Shown: in pieces, positions 10,429 to 21,944 of the stretch
Layout of the letters: each line of letters opens with the position of its first letter
Position numbering within the stretch: position 1 is the first letter of the stretch
From: Nectonema munidae
Lineage: Eukaryota > Nematomorpha > Nectonematoida > Nectonematidae
DNA length: 64,000 bases
Reading direction: 5' to 3'
Assembly (NCBI GenBank): GCA_030549495.1
Contig: JAUIRK010000509.1
Location: forward strand, 432,501 to 496,500
The notes under the pieces: generated by a model
Database searches by the model: none
What the model was told of the DNA's origin: nothing
What the model saw: only the letters and a program-made list of their open reading frames with translations
Program-made: the position numbers and the translations under genes

Positions 10429-10732
10429 CAGTGCCGGATCTACCAAGTGCGGGGCCTGTAGCAGATCGATTAAATTTACAAATGATAGTCAGGAAGTAAA
10501 AATTTTTTTAATAAAATTTATCTAGAATCTAGATTCTACAAAAAAAGATAAAAACCACAAAATTCAAGAGCAAAAATTTATTTTAAGGAGGAAATATAAA
10601 AAGAAGAATTAAAGAAAACTAAAAGATATTACAAAAAGTCAAAAAAAAAAATTTTCCAACTAAGCGCGGGGCTCTTCCTTGTAAAGCGGGGCCTGTAGCA
10701 GCTACATCTGCTACTATGTTAATCCGGCACTG
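10429..10732. mobile_element. hAT MITE inserted in a Tigger copy
   Basis: Terminal inverted repeats CAGTGCCGGAT and ATCCGGCACTG bound a 304-bp non-coding element. The phrase GCGGGGCCTGTAGCAG occurs near both ends. The 8-bp TTCCTATT before it (10421-10428) recurs at 10737-10744, separated from the element by an extra TTCC, which fits the hAT target duplication. It interrupts the decayed Tigger transposase, giving a clear order of insertion. Confidence 0.85.
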
Positions 10733-10744
10733 TTCCTTCCTATT

Positions 10745-11944
10745 CATTATAAAAACAAACCCTACATTAGAATAACAATTTTGAACAGTTTTCTGCTTTA
10801 CCACCATAGACCATGCAGACTTTAATGCAAATAAGCCGTCAAGTAAATGCCATTTTAAATTTTGATTTGCTTCACCTGCTTCTAATCTACGTGTAGCTAA
10901 AATATTTCTGTAGTAAAATTAAAATTTTTTAATGATACCTGCATCCATTGGTTGTGTCAAGGTTGTTCTACTAGGTGGAAGAAAAATTAACTCTATGTTA
11001 TCAAGCTCTATATGCGGGTGGGCATATAAACAATCATTGCAATTTTTCGAGTTTCCTTTTTCATTTTTTTTATCTAACTTTTTAATCCATTCTTCAAATA
11101 TATCGGCGCGTATCCATGCTTTTTTATTGAACTCATACTCTACAGGTGTATTTGATATCATTTTAAATGCACGAGGATTTTGAAACTTACCAATTGCAAG
11201 TATAGGAAGTTTGTCATTTCCATTCATGTTTGCACAAATAAGCACAGTAATTCTTTGTTTAGGCTGTTTTTCCGTGATACTTTTGTCCAATAAACCCCAA
11301 GGAATTTTCAGGAAGCATTTGCCAGTATAAAGCGGTTTCGTTAGCATTGTAAATATCTGAACATTTGTACTTTTCTATTTCAAATCACGCTCTTTCCAAG
11401 TTTAACAAGATTTAAATCTACACCTCCTGATTCTCCAACTCTAGAAATTTTTGCTATACTCCATCTTGCTCTCCATCTATCAACCCAACTTCCAGATAAA
11501 AAACTGGTGACCAAATTCCTTTGCAAAATAATTTGCTTTTTGAATAAGCATTCATTTGTCAATACGTAAGTTAGGAATATAAGAGTATTGACGAAACCAT
11601 AATATAAAAGCCGCATCAACATCACCAAAATTATTTGATCTTATCCTCTTTTTCTCATCAATTTTTTTGCCGTTTGCTTTTTCATAAATTTCTTTAATTT
11701 TATCTTTATTTTTCAACAAATTAGATAAAGTTTGAGGTTTTATATTAAATTCTGAAAATAATTTCAACTGCTTTATATTAGGATTCTTTTCATAAAACTT
11801 GATTATTTCTAATATACTAATATAGTCAATTTTAGTATTTAGATAAAAAGTTCCTTTTTGAGATGAGCTGTCACATTTAGATAAATTTTTTGACAGGTTT
11901 GATTGATTTTCATAAAAAATGAATATCACCACTGAATTTAGCAT
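10745..11944 (-). pseudogene. Tigger/pogo transposase, decayed
   Basis: Minus strand. The N-terminal part (11944-11552) has a CENP-B-like helix-turn-helix region. The middle has CSDIYNANETALYWQMLPEN, the first-aspartate motif of the DDE domain. Then come QRITVLICANMNGNDKLPIL, AWIRADIFEEWIKKLDKK and LIFLPPSRTTLTQPMDAGII, all classic DDE_1/Tigger blocks. The frame is broken by several stops and frameshifts, including one just after the N-terminal segment, one around 11345 and one around 11310. The C-terminal part (VKQKTVQNCYSNVGF) runs into the hAT MITE at 10732. TA-flanked ends were not found. A domesticated gene is unlikely because the frame is destroyed. Confidence 0.85.
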
Positions 11945-12712
11945 ATTTGAAAATGGGTATACATGTGTAAAAAACTTTATATACTTATTTAGATAAAAAG
12001 TTCTTTTTTGAGATGAGCTGTCACATTTAGATCAATTTTTTGACAGGTTTGATTGATTTTCATAAAAAATGAATATCACCACTGAATCCAGCATATTTGA
12101 AAATGGGTATACATGTGTAAAAAACTTTATATAATTATTTAGATAAAAAGTTTCTTTTTGAGATGAGCTGTTTGTTTTTGTTTTTTGTTTGTTTTTTTGT
12201 CACATTTAGATAAATTTTTTGACAGGTTTGATTGATTTTCATAAAAAATGAATATCACCACTGAATTCAGCTTACTTGAAAATGGGTATACATGTGTAAA
12301 AAACTTTATATAATTATTTAGATAAAAAGTTTTTTTTTTGAAATGAGCTGTCACATTTAGATCAATTTTTTGACAGGTTAAATTGATTTTCATAAGAAAT
12401 GAATATTACCACTGAATTCAGCATATTTGAAAATGGGTATACATGTGTAAAAAACTTTATATAATTATTTAGATAAAAAGTTCCTTTTTGAGATCAGCTG
12501 TCAAATATAAATCAATTTTTTGACAGGTTTGATTGATTTTGATAAAAAATGGACATCACCACTGAATTCAGCATAGTTGAAATATATATGCAACATTAAA
12601 AATATTTATAAAAACTTATTAATATCTGAGAAAAATAGGGGGGGGGGGGGCACTTTACGCCCCCCCCCCCAGCACTTGAGCGGACAAATTTTGCCCAGCA
12701 CTTATAGGGTAC
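11841..12712 (+). mobile_element. Satellite-bearing element, copy 1 (partial)
   Basis: Five units of about 150 bp are in tandem. Each carries AGATAAAAAGTTC, GAGATGAGCTGTCA and TTTTTTGACAGGTTTGATTG; unit starts are 11841, 11991, 12141, 12320 and 12471, the third being expanded by a T-rich insertion. The array leads into a G13/C11 hairpin around CACTTTACG (12638-12670) and then GCACTTGAGCGGACAAATTT and GCCCAGCACT. The same order occurs at 28.3-29.0 kb, and inverted at 39.1-39.9 kb. No protein is encoded. The structure resembles non-autonomous Helitron-like elements, but this is inference. Confidence 0.75.
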
Positions 12713-13160
12713 TGATAAATCCACCTATTTAAAATTATGTCACCTTCAGTTTAAATATTTATAATTATTGAACATTAACTTTTCTGTTTTAAATATTATA
12801 AGTCTACAACTTTGAATTATGTAAAATTGCTTTAGAAACATCAGTTATAAATTACTGCCTCGCTAGTTTGTTTTCAATCTATAACTAATGTTGAAAGTGT
12901 GATGAAATATACCATATTTCAAGGTCGTGTGTGAATGTCGATTTTAGATAGTCATTGAAAGATGTACTAAATCTTACACGTTTCTGCTTTATGTTTCAAC
13001 CCAAAATGTTTGATATATTTTCTTTACATAATTTATTGTTTTATTAGTTTCTATTTGTAGTTTAGTGTCTTTCTTACATTTTGAATAATTTTTAATATTT
13101 TTTTGTCTGAAGGTATATTTAAGAAATTCTTTATTGTTGATTTAATGGCCCACTATTATA
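12713..13160. other. No recognisable gene
   Basis: AT-rich spacer between the satellite-bearing copy and a SINE. Nothing identified. Confidence 0.5.
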
Positions 13161-13164
13161 TTCA

Positions 13165-13285
13165 TGAGCCTCGATGGTTTTTTGGGTGTACTTCTTAGTT
13201 TAACAGTTGAAGTTAGGGGTTCGATCCCCAAGGCCCCCAAATCTAAAACACAAAAACTGTGATTAAACATCTCAATCATAATACG
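13165..13285 (+). mobile_element. SINE family A, 3'-truncated copy
   Basis: It matches the head of 5046-5225, including GGGGTTCGATCCCCAAGGC (box B) and AAAACTGTGATTA. The tail is missing. Confidence 0.75.
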
Positions 13286-13491
13286 ACGTAGTGTCTGATG
13301 TTATTTTGTATATAATATAACCCTTAACAAGCATGAATTTGTTTTTCTTCAAATAAATTCACCTTTAAATTTTGTTTAAATGAAAAAATATTTAGTATAG
13401 AATAATTTTAATATGAATAGAACATGTAAAATTTCCCATATTGAAAATCAAAAATTTATATTTAAAGGCCATCTTAAAGAACATACTTATG

Positions 13492-13678
13492 GTTGGTTGG
13501 AGATATCAAAGCACTTTCAGCCGTAAGGCTAAAACCAATTTTTACATGACTATATGCTCGCATTAAGATGGTTAATCACAGTTTTTGTGAATTTGTTTTT
13601 AGAGTTGGGAGCCTTGGGGATCGAACCCCTGACCTTCAACTGTCAAGCTGAGAGGTACACCCTAACAACCATGAGGCT
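13492..13678 (-). mobile_element. SINE family A, full copy
   Basis: This is the inverse of the 5046-5225 copy. The tail TTGGTTGGAGATATCAAAGC lies at the left, and the head with GGGGATCGAACCCCTGACC (inverse box B) lies at the right. It faces the 13165 copy about 200 bp away. Confidence 0.8.
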
Positions 13679-13809
13679 TTTATTTTTAATTTTTTTTATT
13701 TTTAATAATATAAATTACTTGAATTATTTATTCTCCAAAAAGTGGAAGGAAATGTGTAGTAAATTCGTATTCAGCTAAGGATTCAACAAATCCTTGTTTA
13801 TTCAATCTT

Positions 13810-14724
13810 TTGGAGTGCTCAGTGTTTGAAGAAAAAAAGCCAAAAGAACCATGATAGGTAAGTGATCCGATATACACGATTCCAAGACAAAACTCTTAAC
13901 ATTGGAAATTTCTTTACTCACAAATACATTGTCAATCAAAGTAAAAAACTAAAAGAATGAGATATAAACATGTTTCAAAAACTACTGGTCTGTGATGAGG
14001 TATCTACAGAAAACATATTAATGTTAAAATCTCCTACAATAACATGTGCATGTTTGGAATTAAGAAGAGATAGAAAATGAGATAAATTATTAATAAAGCT
14101 TACAAAATCACACTTTAAACTATTTGGGGGCTTATATAGATTGTGAATAACTATGTTTTTAGAGTTTTTGATTTCAATTTCAATTGAAAAGACTTCAAAC
14201 GACTCATATAAAGAATCACAGATAATGGGGAAGGAGTTGAGAGAGTTATGTATGAAAAATGCTAAACCAGAATGTGTAGAAAGTCTTCTGTCTTGTGACA
14301 AAAAATGATAACCAGAAATAGTGAACTGATTCAAAAAATTAGTTGATAGCCAAGTTTCTTGAAGTGCAAAAACACTTACGTTAGTGAAATTGTTTGAATT
14401 GAAATCCAATACTAGGTTAGATATATCATTAAGCTTAGAATTAAGTGATTGACAGTTTAAACTAAACAAGTTAAAATTATAAAGAGAACCAAAACTACAG
14501 ATACCATCAACACATATTGATGGTGAAATATCACATTCTGATCAATTATGATCTTCAAAAAAATTCGTTTGAGAAATATCTAGTCTAGATAAACTATTAG
14601 AATCATCAGAATTAAAAGAGTAAGTATTATCTATGTTAGATTCATTTGGTTCGAGACTATTTTCTATAGGATTAGACCTAAATATTTCAAGAAAATCGCC
14701 ATTGTTATTAGAGTCAAAATTCAT
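13810..14724 (-). pseudogene. LINE endonuclease fragment (CR1/Jockey-like)
   Basis: Minus strand. After an acidic, Asn/Ser-rich leader (14724-14542) and one in-frame stop, the apurinic-type endonuclease domain follows. Its blocks are LNCQSLNSKLNDI, VFALQETWLS (catalytic Glu), STHSGLAFFIH, IVIHNLYKPPNS and HVIVGDFNINM (catalytic Asp). After a frameshift comes TLIDNVFVSK and SCISDHLPIMV, with the final catalytic Asp-His. No reverse transcriptase follows before 13800, so the element is truncated at its 3' side. It represents a non-LTR retrotransposon of the CR1/Jockey group. Confidence 0.85.
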
Positions 14725-14967
14725 TCAGGATTATTTATAAGAAAATGTAAAGCAGATTATTTTCTGTGCAAGAAAGTATGCGCTAACATCAACGTCAAAA
14801 CTTTTATAGAGAAAGTTATAAAATTAGGAATCTTGTATCTGTTTTTTATGCATGTGAAACAACAAAGTGTTACATATAAGTTAATAATTGGAAAAAAGTG
14901 TAGATACAAGAAAAAATCTTAATTTTTTAAATATTTTTTGTAGATTCAAGTTTCACGCGTTCTTGTA

Positions 14968-15026
14968 TTGGGTGTTTTGGTATCAGGCCTTTTGGTTTCG
15001 TGCGTTTTGGTTTCGGGCGTTTTGAC
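14968..15026. repeat. Short minisatellite (~16-bp unit)
   Basis: GTTTTGGTWTCGGGC-like units occur about four times in a row (TTTTGGTATCAGGCC, TTTTGGTTTCGTGCG, TTTTGGTTTCGGGCG). It lies 100 bp before the GPCR exon. Confidence 0.65.
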
Positions 15027-15128
15027 TCGAATTCGGGCAGATGTGTTGTTTATAATTTTCTAATTGTAGTATAGCTATAAATATTAAAAGAAGAAGTGCA
15101 CGTTGACTTTGTTTCGCTTTCTCTGCAG

Positions 15129-18100
15129 ATTCAACAATGCAATGTTCTTGCTCAAGGAGAAGAAGGCGGTTCAACAGCTAGGCGTGATTCTCTTCGGCTT
15201 CATCGTGTGCTGGCTCCCCTACTTCGTCTTGTTCACGGTCGTTGCGTACTGCGAGTCCTGCATTAACCCCAACGTCTACCAAGCAAGCATTTGGCTCGGT
15301 ATCTCCTTTCATTTACTTTCCAGCACTCACATCCTCACTTTTTCCTCTCAGTCTCTAGGAGATTAACTGAAATAAGAAAATGCATGAAGGCCCCCTCATT
15401 GTATACTTTTTTGATTTATTTGACGCTACATATTTGTGTCAGTTGGTTCACTTGTGAAGTATATCAATATGTTTCAAATGTCTATAGTCAGTGTCTAGTG
15501 GTGCGTTTGGTCAAATTAATCATTAAAATATGCGATGAGCAACAATCTCCAATTATTTCCTCTGCTTATACAAGGGACAAAAAATTCCCTTAAGAAAGAA
15601 ACCGTAGATATTTAACATGTGTGCACTATTAAATCTCGCGCAATTCAATGTAGTTTAAAAAATTTCGTTCCAAGATTTAATCAATGGCTTGTTGCTAGTA
15701 ATTTTTTACTAAGGTGATTTATTCCCAAGAAGCAGTCCTATAATTATTAGGGGTGCAGAGAGGGCGCCTGTCCTGTCGCTTTACTATCGAAGTAGGTGGG
15801 CCTCCCAGTGAGGTATAAAAATGAATTAAATGTTTAACTAAAGTGTTATAATGTTAAGTTTTATTACGAATCCTGAAATTCTAATTCAGTGTTTTTCTAG
15901 AAAAATTTGGTATTTGCAACCTTTTGTGGATCCTAACTTCATAGAGGTAAAAATTGCAGTATCGGGATTAGAAAATCCAAATGATTCAGAAGAAACTACC
16001 AAATCCCAGAGCATCCTGTAGAAAGCATGTTGAATTTACAAGAGAAGTATCCGAGCGAACGAAATTTTTCCAGGACAGACCATTGAAGAAACTTTTTTCT
16101 ACGTCTCCGTTGGCCCTTATCAGCCAAGATTGAAAGATGAATCTCAACATAAGTTAGTACAAGAGAAAGTGTGCAGGAATCCATGAAGTTGACAGACACG
16201 ACTTAATTTACTCTCCCGAATCCAACACATTATATAATTTTGTTGATGTATGTTTGCTGATAAAGATATCGGACTTACTCGCAGACTTGGGGTAATCAAG
16301 AGTGAGGAATGATAAACTTCAAAAAGGCAATAGAAAAAATCGCCAAGCATGGGAAATTGCCATTCACATCAATACACAAGAACAATGCTTCATGACAAAA
16401 TATCGTTTGGGTGCAGATAGAACAGTAATCAATAACCTCATCCATGAATAGAAGACACGAATTGAACGAAATAGCCAGATAAACGTTATTCCTCGCAAAA
16501 TGAGGCCTGACTTACAGAGAATATGCTGGACTTGGCGCCAAATCAGAAAATGAAGGAAACTTTATCGAATTGTTGACATTGATGGCCAAGTATGTTAGGG
16601 TCTTGGAAAGCCATTTACTCTCTCCTAGAAGAACTAAAGGACAATCCATTACAAAACGAATTCATAGAATGATTAGAGGACGAATGTAGTCAGCAAATAA
16701 TCACGGAAGTGAAAGAGACAAAATACCATTCAGTCATCGTTGATTTCGCAATAGACATTTAGCATCAGGATCAATACTCCGTGTCACTGCGATTTGCATC
16801 CAAGCGTTGCCAAGCTCAATCAGAAAACCTAATATTAAGGGAAAAGCTTATGGCGGAACGTCAAACATGTCCGGCCATATTTCTGGGCTCCAGGTTAGAG
16901 CTAAAGAGAAATGCTCTTTCAAAGCTGTTTACAAGAATTGTTGTGCTCATAACCCGATAGTAAATTATTTTTGGTACATTGGAGAGCCTGTATGTTTTCT
17001 TAACACCAAGCTTGCCAAGGCTAAAAATCCTCGAAGAAAATTTACTTGAAAAAGAAATTTTTCAGAATTTACTTAAAAAGCTGCATTCTGTTTCACATTA
17101 TTTTCAGAAGGAGGCTGTCAACTTATATTCAACGGAAGTCATCATTAAAAATGTGGTTGAAAAATTGAAGACATTCTCTCAAATGGATATTTTAGCCGAA
17201 CGCTAAAAATCTTACAGAGCACTGTAAATTTTGGAAGAGAAAAAAGAATCGTTTTCATTACGAAAATCTCATGGACGAAGCTTTCGAGTTAGCTCGGCGC
17301 CGGCTGAGTGAACCTTAGGCGGGCTCAAACTGATAGAGAATTTTTTGCATAGGGAAGAGCGGTTGAATCCTCCATTCCTTCAGGATCGTGATTTAAAACT
17401 TTTCTAAAGTAAAACATCCCTAATTACAACTGCCGAATGTGAAAGGAAAGTTTTAGCTGGACGATTTGTTGTACATACATATTAATTTTGTTTGTAAATC
17501 CATATTAAGCAATTATCCATATTTTGCAATCGATTGCAAAACTAGTTTTATTGGATATTTTTTCCTGTAGATAAACGAGTGTCTTCGCTGTTGATAAAGT
17601 TTTCACAGGGCGGGCTAACTCTGATATCTATGATGCTGCGCCTCTCTGTTATAAATCCTCATCAATTATATACACGCGTATGAACATATTTCCTTGCAGC
17701 TGATGGAAATGATCGCATGGATTTGATGAGTACCTTTAACTGAGATTTGCCTCTAACTTTAAAAGTTACTTAAGCCAACTACTAAGAGGATTTATTTTTA
17801 AATGATAGAGGTCTATTTTCCTTAAAGGTTTTTTTCCTAAGGTGAAATCAAAGCAAAATGAAAAAAAGAAGGAAGATTAGCGTTGTAGTCATTTTAATTC
17901 ACGGGAATGTGCTTCCTGATGCACAAGTCGATACTCGTGCCTTGTACGGTTCGGTTGAAAGGCGATCGCTTTGCAGAATCCTCAGAATTCCTGTGGGTTA
18001 GTTACATCAGTGGTTGAGTGTGGATTTCAAAGAATCTGGACAATCTGTGTGATATGTACGCGCACATTGCATGTGAGTGTGGATGCGTGAGGCTTTCTGG

Positions 18101-20404
18101 TATATAAATTGAATATCGGCGCTTCCTATGACTTTTCAGAGCAATTGGCCTCTACTATTTGCCCCAAAATTTTCAATAAAGCAAAAAAGACTTTGTGTAT
18201 AGCGTAAAAACATATGAGTTTAAAGTATTTAAATTTTTGTGCAATATTGTACATTTTGATTCTAATAAAATGACTGTAGAGAATGTTTTATTTTGTAAAA
18301 GGATTGTTGTTTGACGTGCGTATTGTAGGTTGCATGTTCCAGGGTTGGTGCGGTTGAGAGCTTTTGAGACAACGGCTTGTTCGTATAGATCTTTGTCTAA
18401 TTAATCGATACGTTTTTTAAATACTCAGTGAAACTTTTATTCATGAAAAAAAGAAACAAAAAGCCTTTTAAAAATAAATTTTTGAGCACCATGGTCATCA
18501 ACAGATCATATCATAGATCTTTCACAAGAAGACTGACATTGACTCCTTTTTATAATTTCTTAATTCATTAAATTGAAGTATTTCTAGATCTTCTTTTCAA
18601 AATTGACAAGAAGTATTGTATAAATATCTCGTTATTTAAAAAAAACCAATAAAGACATCAAAATAAAATTTCGTTCTTCACACTCTCTCAATTGTAAATC
18701 AATCAATTTCATTTAAAAAATGTTTATAATCAATCATGTTGTGAGATACCTTGCCCTTCCTTCCTCGCACTTACCTTTTCCAAAGGTTCGATGATCTGTG
18801 GATGACCATAGTGCTTGCAAATTTGTCTTTGTATTATAAATGTGATTTTAGAAATATAATTTGAGTATTAATCGCGAAAAGTATCATTTTGTGTTCGTTT
18901 AAGTTTGCGAAGATATTTTTTGTATTATATCCAAAAAGTGAGGAGAACCTCCTACCTCTCAAATTTTTCAAGAAATGGGATAAAATTCAGGCGCTATTGG
19001 TTTCCTATTTATTTGAGTAAAACAAAGTTGACATCCCACTGAAAAATGAAAATAATAAAATGTGTAATATGAAATTTGCTGACTTTATCAAGCATTAATT
19101 CATCGAGAAAATATGGCTGCCTGGGTTATGCCACTCTTGCCCTTTACTGCAAAAACTGTGGGAAAAGTATTTTGCAAAATAATTCCCATCAAAAGCTCTC
19201 TTTGTATACATATGCATTGGTTATCAAAATAGGTAGTTGTATCTTTCGGACAAGTGGTGGATATTTTTTGAGGAAGTTTCCAGCTTCGACAAATCCGCTT
19301 TGATTTATAAAAAGATTTTTGAAAGAAAAATGTTTATCCACAATACTTTTTGCTATTTATCAATTATTTTTTTTTTACATTCGAACAACTGACAATATGA
19401 TATCATGGTATAATTTTAAAAAATAAAATATTAAACAGTCTATTTAAAACAATTTTTGACTTTAATGGCACAAACACAAATAAACCACGACGGCACAAGT
19501 TACGGTTACAAAATTTTTTTTGACGGATCCGTTTTTCGCCTTTTTCTCCACCATCGACTGATAAGCCTAAAAATGCGATAATTGCACTGATACTAAAAAA
19601 TGGTTTTCGGCCATATGAATATCTATACGTTGATATGAACAGCGTTGTACACTCTCGAAGAACAAGCTTGTGATGTGGAATTCAAACTTCATACCCTCAG
19701 TGAATCACGAGAATTTCTATCTATAGAGATTCAACCCTCATCCAACCCGTGCAAAACTTGTTGAAAATGATGATCCGTTGTGCCTCTCAATGGGCTAGTG
19801 TTTAGTTTACACTTGAGTTGTTTATTCTTAAACACGCTTTTAAATAGGATGGAAGTAATATTGAGCTATACTCTCTGGATTTACTACAATGAAGGGATTC
19901 GAAGCAAGGAAAAGGGAGAATCACAGGCTAGTTTTAGTTAAGAATACAGATTACTAACTAAATGAGTTGAATTTGAAGAGTTAGGTGTACTAATCAGACT
20001 ATAGTCAATTTTAGTATTGTAAATGCCTTAACACTAATTATTTCATGGTAAATAATACTTTGGTGTCCCTGTCTATCAAAACTCTCTGATAAACTGAAGC
20101 CTTCAAAATAAGCATCACTCTCAAATATGTAAAGTCTTGGCGGAATGTGGGATTAATACGCCAAGCGGTGCATATTTTAGGCTACCTCAATTCCTCAATA
20201 AATCCTTTTCTATACGCTCTTTGCAATGAAAACTTCCGTTACGCCTTCAAAAACATCGCCAGATGTTCCTACAAAAAAAGGCGAACCTTTTTAACCCGAA
20301 AAACGAAAAAAAGAAACTCACTGCGCCGAAGCAACGCCGAAGCCACGTACAACAACAACTCAAGGAAGATGACGTCTGGGAAGAGCAAGCAACAGATGTG
20401 CTGA
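15129..20404 (+). CDS. Biogenic-amine GPCR, C-terminal exons (partial)
   Basis: Two exons of a rhodopsin-family (class A) receptor. Exon 15129-15298 begins after TCTCTGCAG and encodes FLLKEKKAVQQLGVILFGFI, then VCWLPYFVLF: the end of loop 3 and TM6 with the CWLP switch, followed by a Cys-containing loop 3. Exon 20181-20404 begins after CATATTTTAG. It completes WLGYLNSSINPFLYALCNEN, which is TM7 with the NPxxY motif as NPFLY, then helix 8 (FRYAFKNIARC) and a basic tail ending at TGA 20402-20404. The split glycine codon joins in frame. KEKKA, CWLP and LCNENF resemble histamine H1, muscarinic and dopamine receptors; H1-like is the closest by eye, and the ligand is not certain. TM1-5 must lie on exons upstream (entering phase 2) that I could not find. 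The 4.9-kb intron holds a hAT element. Confidence 0.85.
15756..17648 (+). mobile_element. hAT transposon of ZMYM1/DUF4371 type, decayed, in the GPCR intron
   Basis: The plus strand shows, across several broken frames, the order typical of this transposase group. The blocks are YSPESNTLYNFVDVC (TTF-like zinc-finger region), GNFIELLTLMAKY, a catalytic-domain segment (VKETKYHSVIVDFAIDI), SNMSGHISGLQVRAKEKC, CCAHNPIVN, and a C-terminal dimerisation motif LITTAECERKF near 17430. Multiple stops and frameshifts show old decay. Candidate ends are CAGAGAGGGCGCC (from 15756) and GCGCCTCTCTG (to 17648), roughly inverse, but no matching 8-bp target duplication was seen, so the edges are tentative. Confidence 0.7.
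17649..20180. other. Remainder of the GPCR intron
   Basis: AT-rich; no further element or exon was recognised. The small frame at 19076-19303 has no known domain. Confidence 0.5.
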
Positions 20405-20639
20405 CCTCATTCCCCTCGCCTTCTCAAATCAATCTTCCTTACACCGAGCACGGCTTCTTCTTCTTCCCTGTGCTGTCTTGTCTTTCACGCACGCAGATCT
20501 TGATATTTTTATGCCTTTTCAAACAAAACTTTATACTGTATCAATAAAATATATTAACTTACTTGTCACCTCGCTTTACTCTGCTTTCAGATAGAAATGA
20601 TGATCACCTAAGCCGGTCCTTAAAAGGTCCGTTAAGGGC

Positions 20640-21135
20640 ATTTTGCTTGATACGCACGTTCAGAAGCCACTCTGCGGAGACTCGAAACTATTATTAATTC
20701 CATAGCCACCATGAACATCTTCAAACCGGGTTTGGTTTTCCCAACATGACAATTGAAATCTCCTCCACTCCAATATTCTTCATTTTTAAATTCTTCAATA
20801 TAATCCATCAAATCAGTCCAAAACTCTTCTTTCTATTCATTCTTCCTTCCTGCTTGTGGAGCATATGCTGATATTATTTGCATTATTCTTTCATTCAGTT
20901 TACCTACATCTATTATTCTATCAACCATATCTGTTTTCACAAATATACCTACGTCCTGTCTTCCATCAACATTTCATTTACAAAATAGCTTATAATTTCC
21001 ACTTTTTGTTGTTCCGAAATTTCTCCATCTTGTTTCCTGTACACAACAAATACAAACTTTTCTTCTCTCTAGACTTTCTCAGACTTCTTTTGATCTTCCG
21101 CTCATAATACCCACGTTCCATGTGCCAAAACGATA
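20640..21135 (-). pseudogene. RTE-clade LINE endonuclease fragment
   Basis: Read on the minus strand from 21135: RFGTWNVGIMSGRSKEV, RRKVCICCVQETRWR (catalytic Glu), DVGIFVKTDMVDRIIDVGKL, RIMQIISAYAPQAG, KEEFWTDLMDYIEEF, and WSGGDFNCHVGKTKPG with HGGYG-like residues after it. This block order is specific to RTE endonucleases. Several stops break it and no reverse transcriptase follows. It lies immediately downstream of, and opposite to, the GPCR last exon. Confidence 0.85.
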
Positions 21136-21940
21136 AACACAATCAGTTTTCACACATTTCTCTCCTTGTTCTAGTCTTCGAGATTGAATTATCGTGACGA
21201 ATCCGATTCCTTCTAACGTAGGCTAGATTCCTAACCCGCGTGACATTTCGCGGTGTGCCATCCTTTTGATTCATTTTCATATGTCATGAGATTTTTTTGG
21301 AGCATAATTTTTACGAGCAGATGTTCTTCATTTCATCAACCATTTTTAATTGAAGATTGGAAACTTTTAGCCTTCACTCATCCAAGAAATGAACCCACAA
21401 GGCAGTGGTAATTTGAGATGAGAGTTAGATCAAATGCCTTCCAGAGCTAGCGAGCTTGTTATACCCGGAGCTATAGATTACGACTTCTATTACTCGCCTT
21501 TCACCTCTATAACATTTAGCTTCAACTCCACCACTATTTGAGACGCTTGTCTTTAGAGACATTTCTAGGAGACTGAGAGCTCATGATCGATCCCTGCCTC
21601 GGCGTAAACAACATTAGGAGTCTATCCACAAACTCCTCTAGTGTTCCAGAAAAAACAACTCTTAAAGAAATAATTACATAGAGCAGTACTTTCATTATTT
21701 GTTGCAAAATGTGCATGCTTAAAACAGTAGGCAATTGTGGTTGTTTAACAGAAGCCAAAGCGTGATTGATCATGTGTAATGCTTCTAACAGAGGTATTCT
21801 ATATTTTGTAGCGCTTTTATCGATTGATACAATTTTGAAAATATTTTTTCAAAAAGCTTTTTCAAAATATCTGCAAGCGTCCATAAAATACGCGGTTTAA
21901 GTTTGAAGACTTTTTTCAAATATATCTCAAATTTTATATG
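21136..21940. other. Unassigned; possibly 5' part of the RTE relic
   Basis: This region lies upstream of the RTE endonuclease on its own strand, so it may be its leader. No motif can be named. The minus-strand frame at 21534-21773 is unrecognised. Confidence 0.3.
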
Positions 21941-21944
21941 AATT

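Noticed and set aside
11841-12640. CRISPR-like array of regularly spaced repeats
   Set aside because: The whole 150-bp unit is repeated with no unique spacers, and the context is eukaryotic. It is satellite DNA.
14542-14724. Independent small acidic gene (MNFDSNNNGDFLEIF)
   Set aside because: It is in frame with the LINE endonuclease downstream on the same strand, apart from one stop, so it is the LINE leader.
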